DNA of 64,000 nt, taken from the NCBI GenBank assembly GCA_040769125.1, contig JAXGLO010000001.1, positions 1,116,001 to 1,180,000 on the forward strand. Reading direction: 5' to 3'. Shown here one piece after another: positions 1 to 10,367 of this stretch. The notes under the pieces are model-generated. The model saw only the letters and a program-made list of their open reading frames with translations. It was not told the origin of the DNA and ran no database searches. How positions within the stretch are numbered: the stretch's first letter is position 1; every line of letters starts with the position of its first letter. Source of the stretch: CAIXSE01 sp040769125 (GTDB taxonomy: Bacteria; Actinomycetota; Thermoleophilia; UBA2241). Made by a program: the position numbers and the translations under genes.

Positions 1-2
1 AC

Positions 3-446
3 TGCGACGACCCCGACGAATTCCTGCGCTTCGCCAACGTCAGCGAGCTCTATTTCATGCGGAGGTACGCCGCCAAGCTCGCCTACGAGACCGAGCTGCA
101 CACCCAGACGGGCTCACTCGACGCCATGGCCTCGCGCTACAGCGACTGGCTCACGCAGGCCACGATGGTCGACGTGCCCGCCGAGAACTATCTCGCCGAC
201 GTCGACGACGGTTTCTACTGCGCCAGCTACCTGCGAGCGTGGATGCTCGAGGGCGCTCTGCGCATGATGCTGCAGGACACCTACGGCAGCGAGTGGTTCC
301 GCGACGCCGGGGCGGGCGCCTGGATCCGGGAGCTGTGGGGGCACGGCCAGACGTTCCCGGCAGAGCGTCTGCTGCTCAAGTACGGGGGCGGGCGCCTCAG
401 CACCGGGCCTCTGTGTCACCACTTCGAGCGCGCCCTGGGGCGCTGA
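3..446 (+). CDS. C-terminal part of a metallopeptidase-like protein (5' end outside window)
   Basis: The frame is open from the first complete codon and ends with TGA at 444-446, so only the last 147 residues are present. The segment is helical and aromatic-rich, with YFMRRYAAKLAYE and GFYCASYLRAWMLEG stretches and a C-terminal FPAERLLLKYG. From memory this resembles the C-terminal helical bundle of M3-like HExxH peptidases, where a YCASYLRAW-type segment lines the active site. The HExxH motif would lie upstream of the window, so the assignment cannot be tested here. It converges on yjbQ. Confidence 0.5.
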   Translation, partial: CDDPDEFLRFANVSELYFMRRYAAKLAYETELHTQTGSLDAMASRYSDWLTQATMVDVPAENYLADVDDGFYCASYLRAWMLEGALRMMLQDTYGSEWFRDAGAGAWIRELWGHGQTFPAERLLLKYGGGRLSTGPLCHHFERALGR

Positions 447-486
447 GCAGGGGAGGTTGCTCTGCTGCGTGCCGGACGCGGTGTAT

Positions 487-514
487 GGCCGGCCACGCGC
501 GCGCGTGGCCGGCC
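487..514. terminator. Perfect 28-bp GC-rich palindrome between convergent genes
   Basis: Two 14-base arms (487-500 and 501-514) are exact reverse complements with no loop spacing. The palindrome lies between the stop of the plus-strand peptidase-like gene (446) and the stop of minus-strand yjbQ (535). It could fold in either transcript and so is probably a bidirectional terminator, although there is no T tract. Confidence 0.4.
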
Positions 515-546
515 GCCGCTCAGCCGGCCGCCGCTCAGCCGGCCGC
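511..546. repeat. 15-bp tandem repeat (2.4 copies) at the end of yjbQ
   Basis: The unit ggccgccgctcagcc occurs at 511-525 and 526-540, followed by a partial third copy. The yjbQ stop codon (535-537 on the minus strand) lies inside the second copy, so a change in repeat number could alter or extend the protein's C-terminus. Confidence 0.7.
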
Positions 547-933
547 GAGCACGCTCACATGGACACTGCGGCGGCGCGGCCCGTCGAACTCGGCGAGGTA
601 GATGCCTTGCCAGGTGCCCAGCACGAGCCGGCCGTTGCGTAGCGGCACGAGCGCGCTGCTGCCCATGAGGCTTGCCTTGGCGTGCGCGTCGGAGTTGCCC
701 TCGCTGTGGGTGTAGGGGAGATCCCCGGGAGCCAGGCGGGCGAGGGTCATCTCGAGGTCGGCGCGCACCGACGGGTCGGCGTTCTCGTTTATGGTCACAC
801 CGGCGGTCGTGTGCGGCACGAAGACCAGCACCGCGCCGTCGGTTGTCGCCTCGCTTCGTGCGGCCGCCTCCACGTCGGCGGTGATGTCCACGAAGGCCAC
901 CCGGCGGGGTGTGCGTACCTCCAGTGATTTCAT
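535..933 (-). CDS. yjbQ: YjbQ / UPF0047 family protein (secondary thiamine-phosphate synthase-like)
   Basis: The protein is 132 aa, close to the family's usual 130-140 aa. It carries both family signatures: HTTAGVTINENADPSVR near residue 42 and YTHSEGNSDAHAKASLMG near residue 74. The conserved His and Glu residues of the single-domain jelly-roll fold are all visible. YjbQ proteins have weak thiamine-phosphate synthase activity in vitro, but their physiological role is unsettled. The start codon overlaps the stop of the upstream PHP gene (930-933), so the two are translationally coupled. Confidence 0.9.
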   Translation of the reverse strand: MKSLEVRTPRRVAFVDITADVEAAARSEATTDGAVLVFVPHTTAGVTINENADPSVRADLEMTLARLAPGDLPYTHSEGNSDAHAKASLMGSSALVPLRNGRLVLGTWQGIYLAEFDGPRRRSVHVSVLAAG

Positions 934-1589
934 GTCGTCCTCCTCAGGCCGTTTGACCGCCGGAGCAGGAGCCGGCGTTTACGGGGGATGGTGAGCCGCT
1001 GCTTGATGGCGGCGATCACATCGCTTGTGGAGCGCACCGGCCCCGGCACCTCGGTGTAGCAGCGCATCATCTCGCGGAGGTCGTGGGCGTCGCTGCCGCC
1101 GGTGCGTGCGAGGCCCAGCCGGGCGGCTATCCCCTCGGCGATCGCTACGGAGTGCCGGTTCAGCCGGCTGCCGTTATAGATCTCCACTGCGTCGATGAGC
1201 TCGGCGACGATGCGCTCGAGACCAGGGTAGTAGACGGAGCCGCTGCGGCCGCCGCCGGCGGCCGGATGCACCCACACGACCGCGGCGTCCCCGGGGATGT
1301 CGCCGCGGCGAGGTGCGTCCTGCACATCATCGAACGTGCTCAGGAAGTCGAGATCCGGTGAGAGGATGACGAAGTCACCGTACGGCGTGCTGATCTCGAC
1401 TCCGTGGATGAGCAGCACTCCCTGGTTGGCCAGGGTCTGCGCCAGGCGGGCGTTGTCGCGGACATCGCCGTGATTCGTCAGCGCGATGGCCGCGACGCCC
1501 TCGCGCGCGCACCAGCTGGCGTAGTCGTCGAGGGTGATGCGTGAGCAGCTCGAGGCCGGGAAAGTGTGTGTGTGCAGGTCGATGCGCAT
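930..1589 (-). CDS. PHP-domain metal-dependent phosphoesterase
   Basis: The protein is 219 aa and opens with MRIDLHTHTFPASS, the HxH metal-binding motif I of the PHP fold. TNHGD follows near residue 39, HGVEIS near residue 62 and GSDAH near residue 165. These match the four PHP metal-ligand motifs, so a divalent-metal phosphoesterase (histidinol-phosphatase or nucleotide phosphodiesterase type) is likely. The substrate cannot be read from the sequence. The gene is the first of a two-gene unit with yjbQ (4-bp overlap), and its start faces the dnaK promoter region. Confidence 0.8.
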   Translation of the reverse strand: MRIDLHTHTFPASSCSRITLDDYASWCAREGVAAIALTNHGDVRDNARLAQTLANQGVLLIHGVEISTPYGDFVILSPDLDFLSTFDDVQDAPRRGDIPGDAAVVWVHPAAGGGRSGSVYYPGLERIVAELIDAVEIYNGSRLNRHSVAIAEGIAARLGLARTGGSDAHDLREMMRCYTEVPGPVRSTSDVIAAIKQRLTIPRKRRLLLRRSNGLRRTT

Positions 1590-1812
1590 CTTGGCCGATT
1601 ATAGATCGCCCACCGATTTCGAGCCGGGGCGCTGCCTCACGTATGGGCGATCACGCACGCCGCAGCAGCGCCGCCGCTCCGCGCTCCGCGTCGCATTCAC
1701 CGGGCAAGCAGTCGCCCATCTGCGTAAAACCGACGTCCGTCGTTCCATCTTGTGGGCGGACTGACGGGTCGTGCCGCCGTGTTTGGAATCCTGCGCTTGA
1801 GGCAACAACAAA

Positions 1813-1833
1813 GTTGATATATATCGACTCATA
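1813..1833 (+). promoter_or_regulatory. Degenerate HAIR operator (HspR-binding site)
   Basis: GTTGATA, 7 bp, ACTCATA follows the exact half-site spacing of the HspR-associated inverted repeat (CTTGAGT, 7 bp, ACTCAAG), with 4/7 and 5/7 matching bases. It overlaps the -35 box and spacer of the dnaK promoter. A further CTTGAGG half-site lies at 1796-1802. An hspR gene is in the same operon (6093-6503), so feedback repression by HspR, with DnaK as co-repressor, is the expected scheme. Confidence 0.45.
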
Positions 1834-1842
1834 TTTTATGCT
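1814..1842 (+). promoter_or_regulatory. Predicted SigA-type promoter of the dnaK operon
   Basis: A TTGATA -35 box (1814-1819) is separated by exactly 17 bp from a TATGCT -10 box (1837-1842). A second possible pair is TTGAGG (1797-1802), 17 bp, TATATC (1820-1825). The stretch is AT-rich compared with the surrounding genome and ends 33 bp before the dnaK start, which has a strong AAGGAGGA ribosome-binding site at 1863-1870. Confidence 0.5.
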
Positions 1843-1875
1843 GCGTGCAATCGCACCACTGCAAGGAGGATCTAC

Positions 1876-3786
1876 ATGGGCAAGGTAATCGGCATCGACC
1901 TGGGCACGACCAACAGCGCCATGGCCGTGCTCGAGGGAGGCGAGCCGACCATCATCCCCAACAGCGAGGGAGGCCGCACCACTCCATCGGTGGTCGCCTT
2001 CTCGAAGAGCGGTGAGCGTCTCGTCGGCGGCGTGGCGCGCCGCCAGGCCGTCACCAACCCGGAGAACACGGTGTTCTCCATCAAGCGCTTCATGGGCCGC
2101 AAGTCCGGCGACGTCTCCGAGGAGATGACGATCGTGCCGTACCGCGTTCATGCGGGCGCCAACGGAGACGCCGTCATCGATATCGGCGGCACGGCCTACA
2201 CGCCGCCCGAGATCTCGGCCATGGTCCTGCAGAAGCTCAAGCGCGACGCCGAGGACTACCTGGGCGAGAAGGTCACCGAGGCGGTCATCACCGTCCCGGC
2301 CTACTTCAACGACTCGCAGCGCCAGGCCACCAAGGACGCCGGGAAGATCGCGGGTCTCGAGGTCAAGCGCATCATCAACGAGCCGACGGCGGCCGCGCTC
2401 GCCTACGGTCTCGACAAGGAGCATGACCACACGATCCTCGTCTTCGACCTCGGCGGCGGCACCTTCGACGTGTCCATCCTCGACCTCGGTGAAGGCGTCT
2501 TCGAGGTCCGCTCGACCAACGGCGACACGCACCTCGGCGGCGACAACTTCGACAAGGCGATCGTCGATTGGATGGTGGCTGAGTTCAAACAGTCCCAGGG
2601 CATCGACCTGAGCAAGGACAAGATGGCCCTGCAGCGGCTGTATGAGTCCGCTGAGAAGGCCAAGATCGAGCTCTCGACCACGCAGACGAGCAACATCAAC
2701 CTGCCCTTCATCTCGGCCGACGAGAACGGCCCCAAGCACCTCGATCTTACCCTGAGCCGCGCCAAGTTCGACGAGCTCACGAGCGACCTTGTCGAGCGCG
2801 TCGTCGTGCCCGTCCAGAACGCGATCAAGGACGCGGGCCTCAGCGCCGGGGGTATCGACCACGTGATCCTCGTGGGCGGCATGACGCGCGTCCCGGCGGT
2901 CCAGGAGAAGGTCAGGCAGCTGATCGGCAAGGAGCCGCACAAGGGCGTCAACCCGGATGAGGTCGTGGCCGTTGGCGCCGCGATCCAGGGCGGCGTGCTG
3001 GCCGGTGAGGTCAAGGACGTGCTTCTGCTCGACGTCACCCCGCTCAGCCTCGGCATCGAGACCAAGGGCAACGTGTTCACCAAGCTCATCGAGCGCAACA
3101 CGACGATCCCGAGCAAGAAGAGCGAGATCTTCAGCACCGCGGACGACAACCAGACGAGCGTTGAGATCCACGTGCTCCAGGGCGAGCGCGAGATGGCTCG
3201 CTTCAACAAGACGCTCGGCAAGTTCCAGCTCGTCGGCATTCCGCCGGCGCCGCGCGGCACCCCGCAGATCGAGGTTACTTTCGACATCGACGCGAACGGC
3301 ATCGTACATGTGAGCGCCAAGGATCTCGGTACCGGCAACGAGCAGAAGATCACGATCACTGCTTCCAGCGGCCTCGACGAAAAGGACATCGAGCGCATGA
3401 TGAAGGACGCGGAGGCACACGCCGAGGAGGATCGCAAGGCGCGTGAGCTGGCCGACGTCAGGAACGCCGCCGAGAACCTGCTCTACAGCACCGAGAAGTC
3501 GCTGCGCGACATGGGCGACAAGGTCGACGCCTCGACGAAGAGTGAGATCGAGGCGGCGGCGGCGGAGCTCAAGACGGCGCTGGAGGGCGAAGACCAGGCG
3601 GAGATCCAGAGCAAGACCGATGCTCTCATGCAGGCATCGCACAAGCTGGCCGAGGCTGTGTATCAGCAGGCGCAGCAGCAGCAGCAGCAGCAGCAGACCG
3701 CAAGCGACGATGGCCAGGGCGGTCAGGCTTCCGGCGACGAGCACGTCGAGGAAGGTGACTACGAGGTCATCGACGACGACGAATGA
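1876..3786 (+). CDS. dnaK: Molecular chaperone DnaK (Hsp70)
   Basis: The protein is 636 aa, full length for the family. The ATPase domain starts GIDLGTTNSAMAV and holds the phosphate loop DLGGGTFDVS and the adenosine loop ILVGGMTRVPAVQ. The substrate-binding domain starts after the linker DVLLLDVTPLSLG, and the C-terminus ends in an acidic DDDE tail. A run of glutamines encoded by tandem CAG codons (about residues 596-606) replaces the usual GAQ-rich linker. It is the first gene of the heat-shock operon, behind a HAIR-like operator and a strong Shine-Dalgarno sequence. It folds and holds client proteins together with the DnaJ and GrpE encoded downstream. Confidence 0.98.
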   Translation: MGKVIGIDLGTTNSAMAVLEGGEPTIIPNSEGGRTTPSVVAFSKSGERLVGGVARRQAVTNPENTVFSIKRFMGRKSGDVSEEMTIVPYRVHAGANGDAVIDIGGTAYTPPEISAMVLQKLKRDAEDYLGEKVTEAVITVPAYFNDSQRQATKDAGKIAGLEVKRIINEPTAAALAYGLDKEHDHTILVFDLGGGTFDVSILDLGEGVFEVRSTNGDTHLGGDNFDKAIVDWMVAEFKQSQGIDLSKDKMALQRLYESAEKAKIELSTTQTSNINLPFISADENGPKHLDLTLSRAKFDELTSDLVERVVVPVQNAIKDAGLSAGGIDHVILVGGMTRVPAVQEKVRQLIGKEPHKGVNPDEVVAVGAAIQGGVLAGEVKDVLLLDVTPLSLGIETKGNVFTKLIERNTTIPSKKSEIFSTADDNQTSVEIHVLQGEREMARFNKTLGKFQLVGIPPAPRGTPQIEVTFDIDANGIVHVSAKDLGTGNEQKITITASSGLDEKDIERMMKDAEAHAEEDRKARELADVRNAAENLLYSTEKSLRDMGDKVDASTKSEIEAAAAELKTALEGEDQAEIQSKTDALMQASHKLAEAVYQQAQQQQQQQQTASDDGQGGQASGDEHVEEGDYEVIDDDE

Positions 3787-3809
3787 TAATGACTGAGGAG
3801 GCGTGAATC

Positions 3810-4286
3810 ATGGCGATCATCAGGTGGGATCCATTCCGTGAAATGACCCAGGTCCAGAGCCAGTTCAACAGGCTGATGGATCATGTCTGGGGCGGGCGTC
3901 AGGAGAGCTGGATGCCGGCGGTCGACGTCTTCGACAAGAAGGACGCCGTTGTGCTCAAGGCGGAGCTCGCCGGGATGAGCCCCGACGACATCGAGATCGA
4001 GGTCGAGGACAACGTCCTCACCATCAAGGGAGAGCGTCGCTTCGAGGAGAAGGTCGAGGACGAGCGCTACTACCGGATCGAGCGGCGCTTCGGCGGCTTC
4101 CAGCGGAGCCTCGCGATGCCGCAGGGCGTGAACGCCGACGGCATCGTGGCGGCCTACGAGGACGGCATCCTCACGGTTACCGTGCCCAAGGTCGAGGAGG
4201 AGAAGCCGAAGCGCATCGAGGTCAAGGCGAAGAAGACCGTCGATGCCGCGAAGGCGGAGCCCTCGGGCGAGACCGGCGAGGCGTAA
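3810..4286 (+). CDS. Hsp20 / alpha-crystallin small heat-shock protein
   Basis: This 158-aa protein has a short N-terminal arm (WDPFREMTQVQSQFNRLMD) and an alpha-crystallin domain at about residues 38-135. The domain is marked by ELAGMSPDDIEIEVEDNVL and the YEDGILTVTVPK strand, followed by a Lys/Glu-rich tail. It acts as an ATP-independent holdase for unfolding proteins. The gene lies 23 bp after dnaK, with a GAGGAG ribosome-binding site just upstream. An hsp20 between dnaK and grpE is an unusual position, but it fits co-regulation by HspR. Confidence 0.93.
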   Translation: MAIIRWDPFREMTQVQSQFNRLMDHVWGGRQESWMPAVDVFDKKDAVVLKAELAGMSPDDIEIEVEDNVLTIKGERRFEEKVEDERYYRIERRFGGFQRSLAMPQGVNADGIVAAYEDGILTVTVPKVEEEKPKRIEVKAKKTVDAAKAEPSGETGEA

Positions 4287-4353
4287 AGCGAGAACAAGGC
4301 CGGCGGGCGGTGCGCAGAAGGCCGCCCGCCGGCACGACAGCACAGGCAGGAGC

Positions 4354-4953
4354 ATGACGGACAGAAAGCACAGCAGGTCTGAGGGCGCGAAGCGCAAGAT
4401 CCCCGTGAATCCGGTGGGCGAGCAGGAGGAGGCCGCGGAGGCGGCGTCGGTCGAGACCGAGGTCGTCGCGGCGGACGAGGTCTCGGCGGACGAGGTTCCG
4501 GCGGACGAGATCGCGGCGGTCGCTGCCGAGCGAGACGAGTATCTGGATCATCTGCGTCGCCTGCAGGCGGAGTTCGACAACTACCGTAAGCGCGTGCGGC
4601 GCGACCAGGAAGACCTGCGCCTGCGGGCCGCCGAGGCGGTCGTCGAGTCGCTCCTGCCTGTTATGGACAATCTGGCGCGCGCCCTCGAGGCGGGCGCGCG
4701 CCATGAAGAAGAAGGGCAGCTGTTGGCCGGCCTGGAGCTCGTCGCCGACCAGCTCGCAGGCACGCTGCAGGGTCACGGGCTCGAGGAGATCCCGGTAGAG
4801 GCCGGCACGCTGTTCGACCCGAGCGTCCACGAGGCGATCATGACGCAGGCGTCGGACGATCATGAGGAGGGCACGGTGTTCCAGGTGCTGGAGCGGGGCT
4901 ATCTGCTGCACGGCAAGCTGCTGCGGCCGGCGAAGGTCATCGTGGCGAGCTAG
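4354..4953 (+). CDS. grpE: GrpE nucleotide-exchange factor for DnaK
   Basis: The protein is 199 aa from the ATG at 4354, preceded by AGGAG at 4347-4351. A longer open frame starts at 4243 inside hsp20 but is Arg-rich and lacks homology. The N-terminal 55 residues are acidic and disordered. The long coiled coil (YLDHLRRLQAEFDNYRKRV) and the beta domain (FDPSVHEAIM, then VLERGYLLHGKLLRPAKVIV) are typical. It releases ADP from DnaK. The stop is followed after one base by the dnaJ start, so the two genes are tightly coupled. Confidence 0.96.
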   Translation: MTDRKHSRSEGAKRKIPVNPVGEQEEAAEAASVETEVVAADEVSADEVPADEIAAVAAERDEYLDHLRRLQAEFDNYRKRVRRDQEDLRLRAAEAVVESLLPVMDNLARALEAGARHEEEGQLLAGLELVADQLAGTLQGHGLEEIPVEAGTLFDPSVHEAIMTQASDDHEEGTVFQVLERGYLLHGKLLRPAKVIVAS

Positions 4954-4954
4954 C

Positions 4955-6076
4955 ATGGCCGACTATTATGAAACGCTCGGTGTCTCCAAGAACGCCTCTC
5001 AGGACGAGATCAAGAAGGCGTTCCGCAAGCTCGCGCGCAAGCATCACCCCGACAAGAACCCGGGCGACAAGTCGGCGGAAGAGAAGTTCAAGGAGGTCAG
5101 CCAGGCCTACGAGACGCTCTCCGACCCCGAGAAGCGCAAGCAGTACGACGAGCTCAGCCGCCTTGGCGCCTTCGGTGCCGGCGGCGGCTTCCGCCCGGGC
5201 GCCGGCGGTTACCAGGGATTCGACCCGCGCATGTACGGCCAGGGAGCCCAGCAGTTCGACATGGGCGACCTGGGCGACATCCTCGGCAACATCTTCGGAG
5301 GCGCGGCCGGCGGCGGGGGTCGCCGGCGTACTGCGGAGCGCGGCGCCGACCTCCAGGTCGACGTCACCATCTCCTTCGACGACTCGCTGCACGGTGTTCA
5401 GGTGCGCGTGCCCGTCGACAAGCCCGATACCTGCGAGGTCTGCCACGGGAGCGGCGCTCGTCCGGGCACGACGCCCAAGGTGTGCCCGGAGTGCCAGGGG
5501 CGCGGCGTGATCGCCCAGAACCAGGGCTTCTTCGCGCTCTCGCAGCCCTGCCCGCGCTGCCATGGTCAGGGGACCATCATCGAGAATCCCTGCGCCGGCT
5601 GCAGCGGCACCGGCGTGCAGCATAAGACCCGTCGGTACTCGGTCAAGATTCCGCCGGGCGTCAAGGACGGCAGCAAGATTCGCATCAAGGGCAAGGGCGA
5701 GGCCGGGCAGCGCGGCGGACCCTCCGGCGACCTGTATGTGCGCGTACGCGTCGGGGAGGACGACCTCTTCGTACGACGCGGCGACGATGTGACGCTCGAC
5801 ATCCCGGTGACCGTCGCGGAGGCTGCCCTGGGGACGAGCGTGAAGATTCCTACGCCGGGCGGCGGGCGGGTCTCGCTCAAGGTGCCCTCCGGCAGTCAGG
5901 ACGGGCGCACCCTGCGGGTTCGCGGCAAGGGGGCCCCGAAGCTGCGCGGCGGTCAGGGCGATCTCCTGGTGAGGTTGCGCGTGCGCGTACCTGAGAAGCT
6001 CACCAAGGAGCAGAAGCGCCTCTTCGAGAAGCTCGGCAGCACATTCCCGGATCCGCGTGAGGCGGCATTCAACTGA
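4955..6076 (+). CDS. dnaJ: Chaperone DnaJ (Hsp40, type I)
   Basis: The protein is 373 aa from the ATG at 4955, one base after the grpE stop. The J domain carries the HPD motif (KHHPDKNPG, near residue 30). A Gly/Phe-rich region with a DILGNIFGG stretch follows, then four CxxCxGxG zinc repeats (CEVCHGSG, CPECQGRG, CPRCHGQG, CAGCSGTG) and the C-terminal substrate-binding beta domains. It stimulates DnaK ATPase and delivers substrates. All type I elements are intact. Confidence 0.97.
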   Translation: MADYYETLGVSKNASQDEIKKAFRKLARKHHPDKNPGDKSAEEKFKEVSQAYETLSDPEKRKQYDELSRLGAFGAGGGFRPGAGGYQGFDPRMYGQGAQQFDMGDLGDILGNIFGGAAGGGGRRRTAERGADLQVDVTISFDDSLHGVQVRVPVDKPDTCEVCHGSGARPGTTPKVCPECQGRGVIAQNQGFFALSQPCPRCHGQGTIIENPCAGCSGTGVQHKTRRYSVKIPPGVKDGSKIRIKGKGEAGQRGGPSGDLYVRVRVGEDDLFVRRGDDVTLDIPVTVAEAALGTSVKIPTPGGGRVSLKVPSGSQDGRTLRVRGKGAPKLRGGQGDLLVRLRVRVPEKLTKEQKRLFEKLGSTFPDPREAAFN

Positions 6077-6092
6077 GAAGGCGTGAGGAGTA

Positions 6093-6503
6093 ATGAGGCC
6101 TGAGGACATCGACGCGCCGCTGTTCATGATCTCCGTTGCCGCGGAGCTGGCCGGCGTTCATCCGCAGACTCTGCGGATGTACGAGCGGCGCGGCCTGATC
6201 CGGCCGGGGCGCACCGCCAAGAATACGCGCCGCTACTCGCGCCGCGACGTCGAGCGGCTGCAGCGCATCCAGCAGCTCACCGACATGGGGCTCAACCTGG
6301 CCGGCGTCAAGAGGGTGCTCGCCATGGAGGAGGAGCTGGGAGCCATGGCGGCCGAGGTCGAGCGCCTGCACGCGCTGCTCGAGGCCGCCGCCGACGAGAT
6401 GCGTCGCGAGGTCGAGCGCGTTGAGCAAGCGCACCGCTACGAGCTCGTGCCCTTCGAGCAAACACAGATCATTCCCCTGGGGCGCCGCCGTCGGCGGTTC
6501 TGA
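6093..6503 (+). CDS. hspR: Heat-shock repressor HspR (MerR family)
   Basis: This 136-aa MerR-type protein has a winged helix at residues 10-80. The AAELAGVHPQTLRMYERRGL recognition region and RRYSRRDVERLQRIQQL are characteristic of HspR. A coiled-coil dimerisation helix follows, with a basic tail (RRRRRF). HspR represses dnaK operons by binding HAIR sequences, and a degenerate HAIR lies on the dnaK promoter at 1813-1833. It is encoded 16 bp after dnaJ, the common actinobacterial order, which gives an autoregulatory loop. Confidence 0.93.
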   Translation: MRPEDIDAPLFMISVAAELAGVHPQTLRMYERRGLIRPGRTAKNTRRYSRRDVERLQRIQQLTDMGLNLAGVKRVLAMEEELGAMAAEVERLHALLEAAADEMRREVERVEQAHRYELVPFEQTQIIPLGRRRRRF

Positions 6504-6570
6504 CCCGGGGATCGCCGGGTGTGGCCTGTCGCCACAGCCCGGATACGAACCGAGGTGAAGGAGGTGTTCG

Positions 6571-8997
<2,427 letters not shown>

Positions 8998-9000
8998 AGT

Positions 9001-9234
9001 GTGACCATGATGCGCGAGCGACTGGCACGGGTAGTTCGCGGCCCCATCGGGACCTCCATCGGCATGTTCGTTGCGCCGCGGCCTGGCGAGTCGCGGCGCG
9101 CGGCGCTCCGCCGGTTGTGCGCGGCGTTGCGCGGCGAGCATGGGTCGACGGATGCCTTTGCGGGCACACCGTGTTCGACGGCGCGGAGTCAGGCAGCTGA
9201 GGATGGCGAGGCCGGTTCGCCGGCGGAGAGGTGA
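9001..9234 (+). CDS. Possible small basic protein, unrecognised
   Basis: A 77-aa open frame starts with GTG three bases after the clpC stop and ends five bases before the next gene's ATG. The placement suggests coupling, but the composition (Arg/Ala-rich, low complexity) is what non-coding high-GC DNA also gives. No domain is recognised. It may simply be a 240-bp spacer. Confidence 0.3.
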   Translation: MTMMRERLARVVRGPIGTSIGMFVAPRPGESRRAALRRLCAALRGEHGSTDAFAGTPCSTARSQAAEDGEAGSPAER

Positions 9235-9238
9235 AGTG

Positions 9239-9553
9239 ATGGCAGACAGCGCACTTGAGCACGAGGGTATCCACCTCGGCACGGGGTTCAGGCAGATCGA
9301 GATCGTCGCCTACATCGGCGAGTTCAGGATCGTCGGGTTCGCGCACTTCGGTGTCGCGGCTCGCACGAGCTCTCGGCGCTCGTCGGATTACATTCGCGCG
9401 CTTGGAGACCCGCGCCTCACCCTCTCCCGCGTGCGGATCTACGATAAGAGCAGCGGGGAGCTGCATGAGACGGCCCCCTTCGTGCTCCTCAACCTCGACA
9501 GGGTCGACTTTCTCTACGCGCGCGAAGAGAGCGAGGGCGCGTCGCCGGGATGA
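9239..9553 (+). CDS. Conserved small protein of unknown function
   Basis: This 104-aa protein starts at the ATG at 9239 behind GAGAGG. It contains FRQIEIVAYIGEFRIVGFAHF and a later PFVLLNLDRVDFLYARE. The alternation of hydrophobic strands suggests a compact beta fold, and the codon pattern looks genuinely coding. I do not recognise the family. Its place after clpC suggests, but does not show, read-through from the stress operon. Confidence 0.6.
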   Translation: MADSALEHEGIHLGTGFRQIEIVAYIGEFRIVGFAHFGVAARTSSRRSSDYIRALGDPRLTLSRVRIYDKSSGELHETAPFVLLNLDRVDFLYAREESEGASPG

Positions 9554-9604
9554 GACCCGACGTGGGCGCGCCTGTCGGCAGCTGAAGGCGCACTGCATCT
9601 CAGC

Positions 9605-10294
9605 ATGGCCTGGACCGTCGATATCCTGATCCCCGCGGCTCGCTTCGTCTTCAGCGTCGAAAACGGGCGTACCGTGGTGACTCCCGAGCACAGCCCTCCG
9701 GAGGCTTTCGCGGCGTACAGGAGGTTGCGCGAGCGGCTGCCGGTCGTCGGCATGACGACGTTCCCGAACACCGTCCTGCTGACGGGAGAGCGCGTCATCC
9801 TTGTGGATCCCGGCCGGCCTCTTCAGAACGAGCCGGTGGTGCGCGCGCTGGGTGCTCGTGGGCTCGGCCCTGCCGACGTCGACCTCGTCGTGGTCACTCA
9901 TGCTCATCTCGATCACGTCGGCGGCTGCGTCGATCTCGGGCGTCCCGTGGCCGCGCATGAGCTGGAGGCTGCTGCGCCGTACTGGCCCGTGGCCGGTGCG
10001 CTGCTCGCGGGAGCGCCGCTGCAGCTCCTCACCGGCGAGGAGGGCGAGCTCGCGGACGGGCTCCAATGGGCCCGGACCCCCGGTCACTGTGCCGGGCACA
10101 TCAGCCTGCGTGCGGAGACGGACGACGGCGTCGTCGCCCTGTGCGGCGACACCGTCGGGCCGCAGCGTGCCGACTTCGACGCCATGCAGCCGTCAGGACC
10201 GAAGGCAGATTCTCTTCTGCGGTCCTGGCGGCTTCTGCGATCCTGGCGACCGGAGGTCATCATCGCTGGTCACCTTCCTCCGTTCGCGCCGTGA
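9605..10294 (+). CDS. Metallo-beta-lactamase-fold hydrolase
   Basis: The protein is 229 aa. The first metal motif VVVTHAHLDHVGG is near residue 96, the second metal His is in TPGHCAGHISL, the bridging Asp is in ALCGDTVGP and the last His is in IIAGHLPPF. All zinc or iron ligands of the MBL fold are present. Substrate is unknown; a glyoxalase-II-like or lactonase role is possible. A short direct duplication near 10217-10250 encodes the repeated RSWRLLRSWRPE before the final histidine. Confidence 0.85.
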   Translation: MAWTVDILIPAARFVFSVENGRTVVTPEHSPPEAFAAYRRLRERLPVVGMTTFPNTVLLTGERVILVDPGRPLQNEPVVRALGARGLGPADVDLVVVTHAHLDHVGGCVDLGRPVAAHELEAAAPYWPVAGALLAGAPLQLLTGEEGELADGLQWARTPGHCAGHISLRAETDDGVVALCGDTVGPQRADFDAMQPSGPKADSLLRSWRLLRSWRPEVIIAGHLPPFAP

Positions 10295-10367
10295 GCGCGG
10301 CCCGCGGTAGTCGGCGATCGTGCGTGTGCTAAACTCGGCACTCTCGACCAAGCACAGGAGCCAGCGC

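Noticed and set aside
3664..3700. CAG trinucleotide run in dnaK as an unstable repeat
   Set aside because: It encodes a poly-Gln linker in the DnaK tail. Q-rich linkers are common in this position, so it is noted in the gene entry but not treated as a finding.
1651..3744. 697-codon open frame antisense to dnaK
   Set aside because: It is the long antisense shadow expected in high-GC DNA. The sense strand encodes an unmistakable DnaK, and the antisense product is Leu/Arg/Asp-rich without domains.
4243..4353. Upstream extension of grpE into hsp20
   Set aside because: The extra 37 residues are Arg/Pro-rich and read hsp20 DNA in another frame. The ATG at 4354 has a proper AGGAG site.
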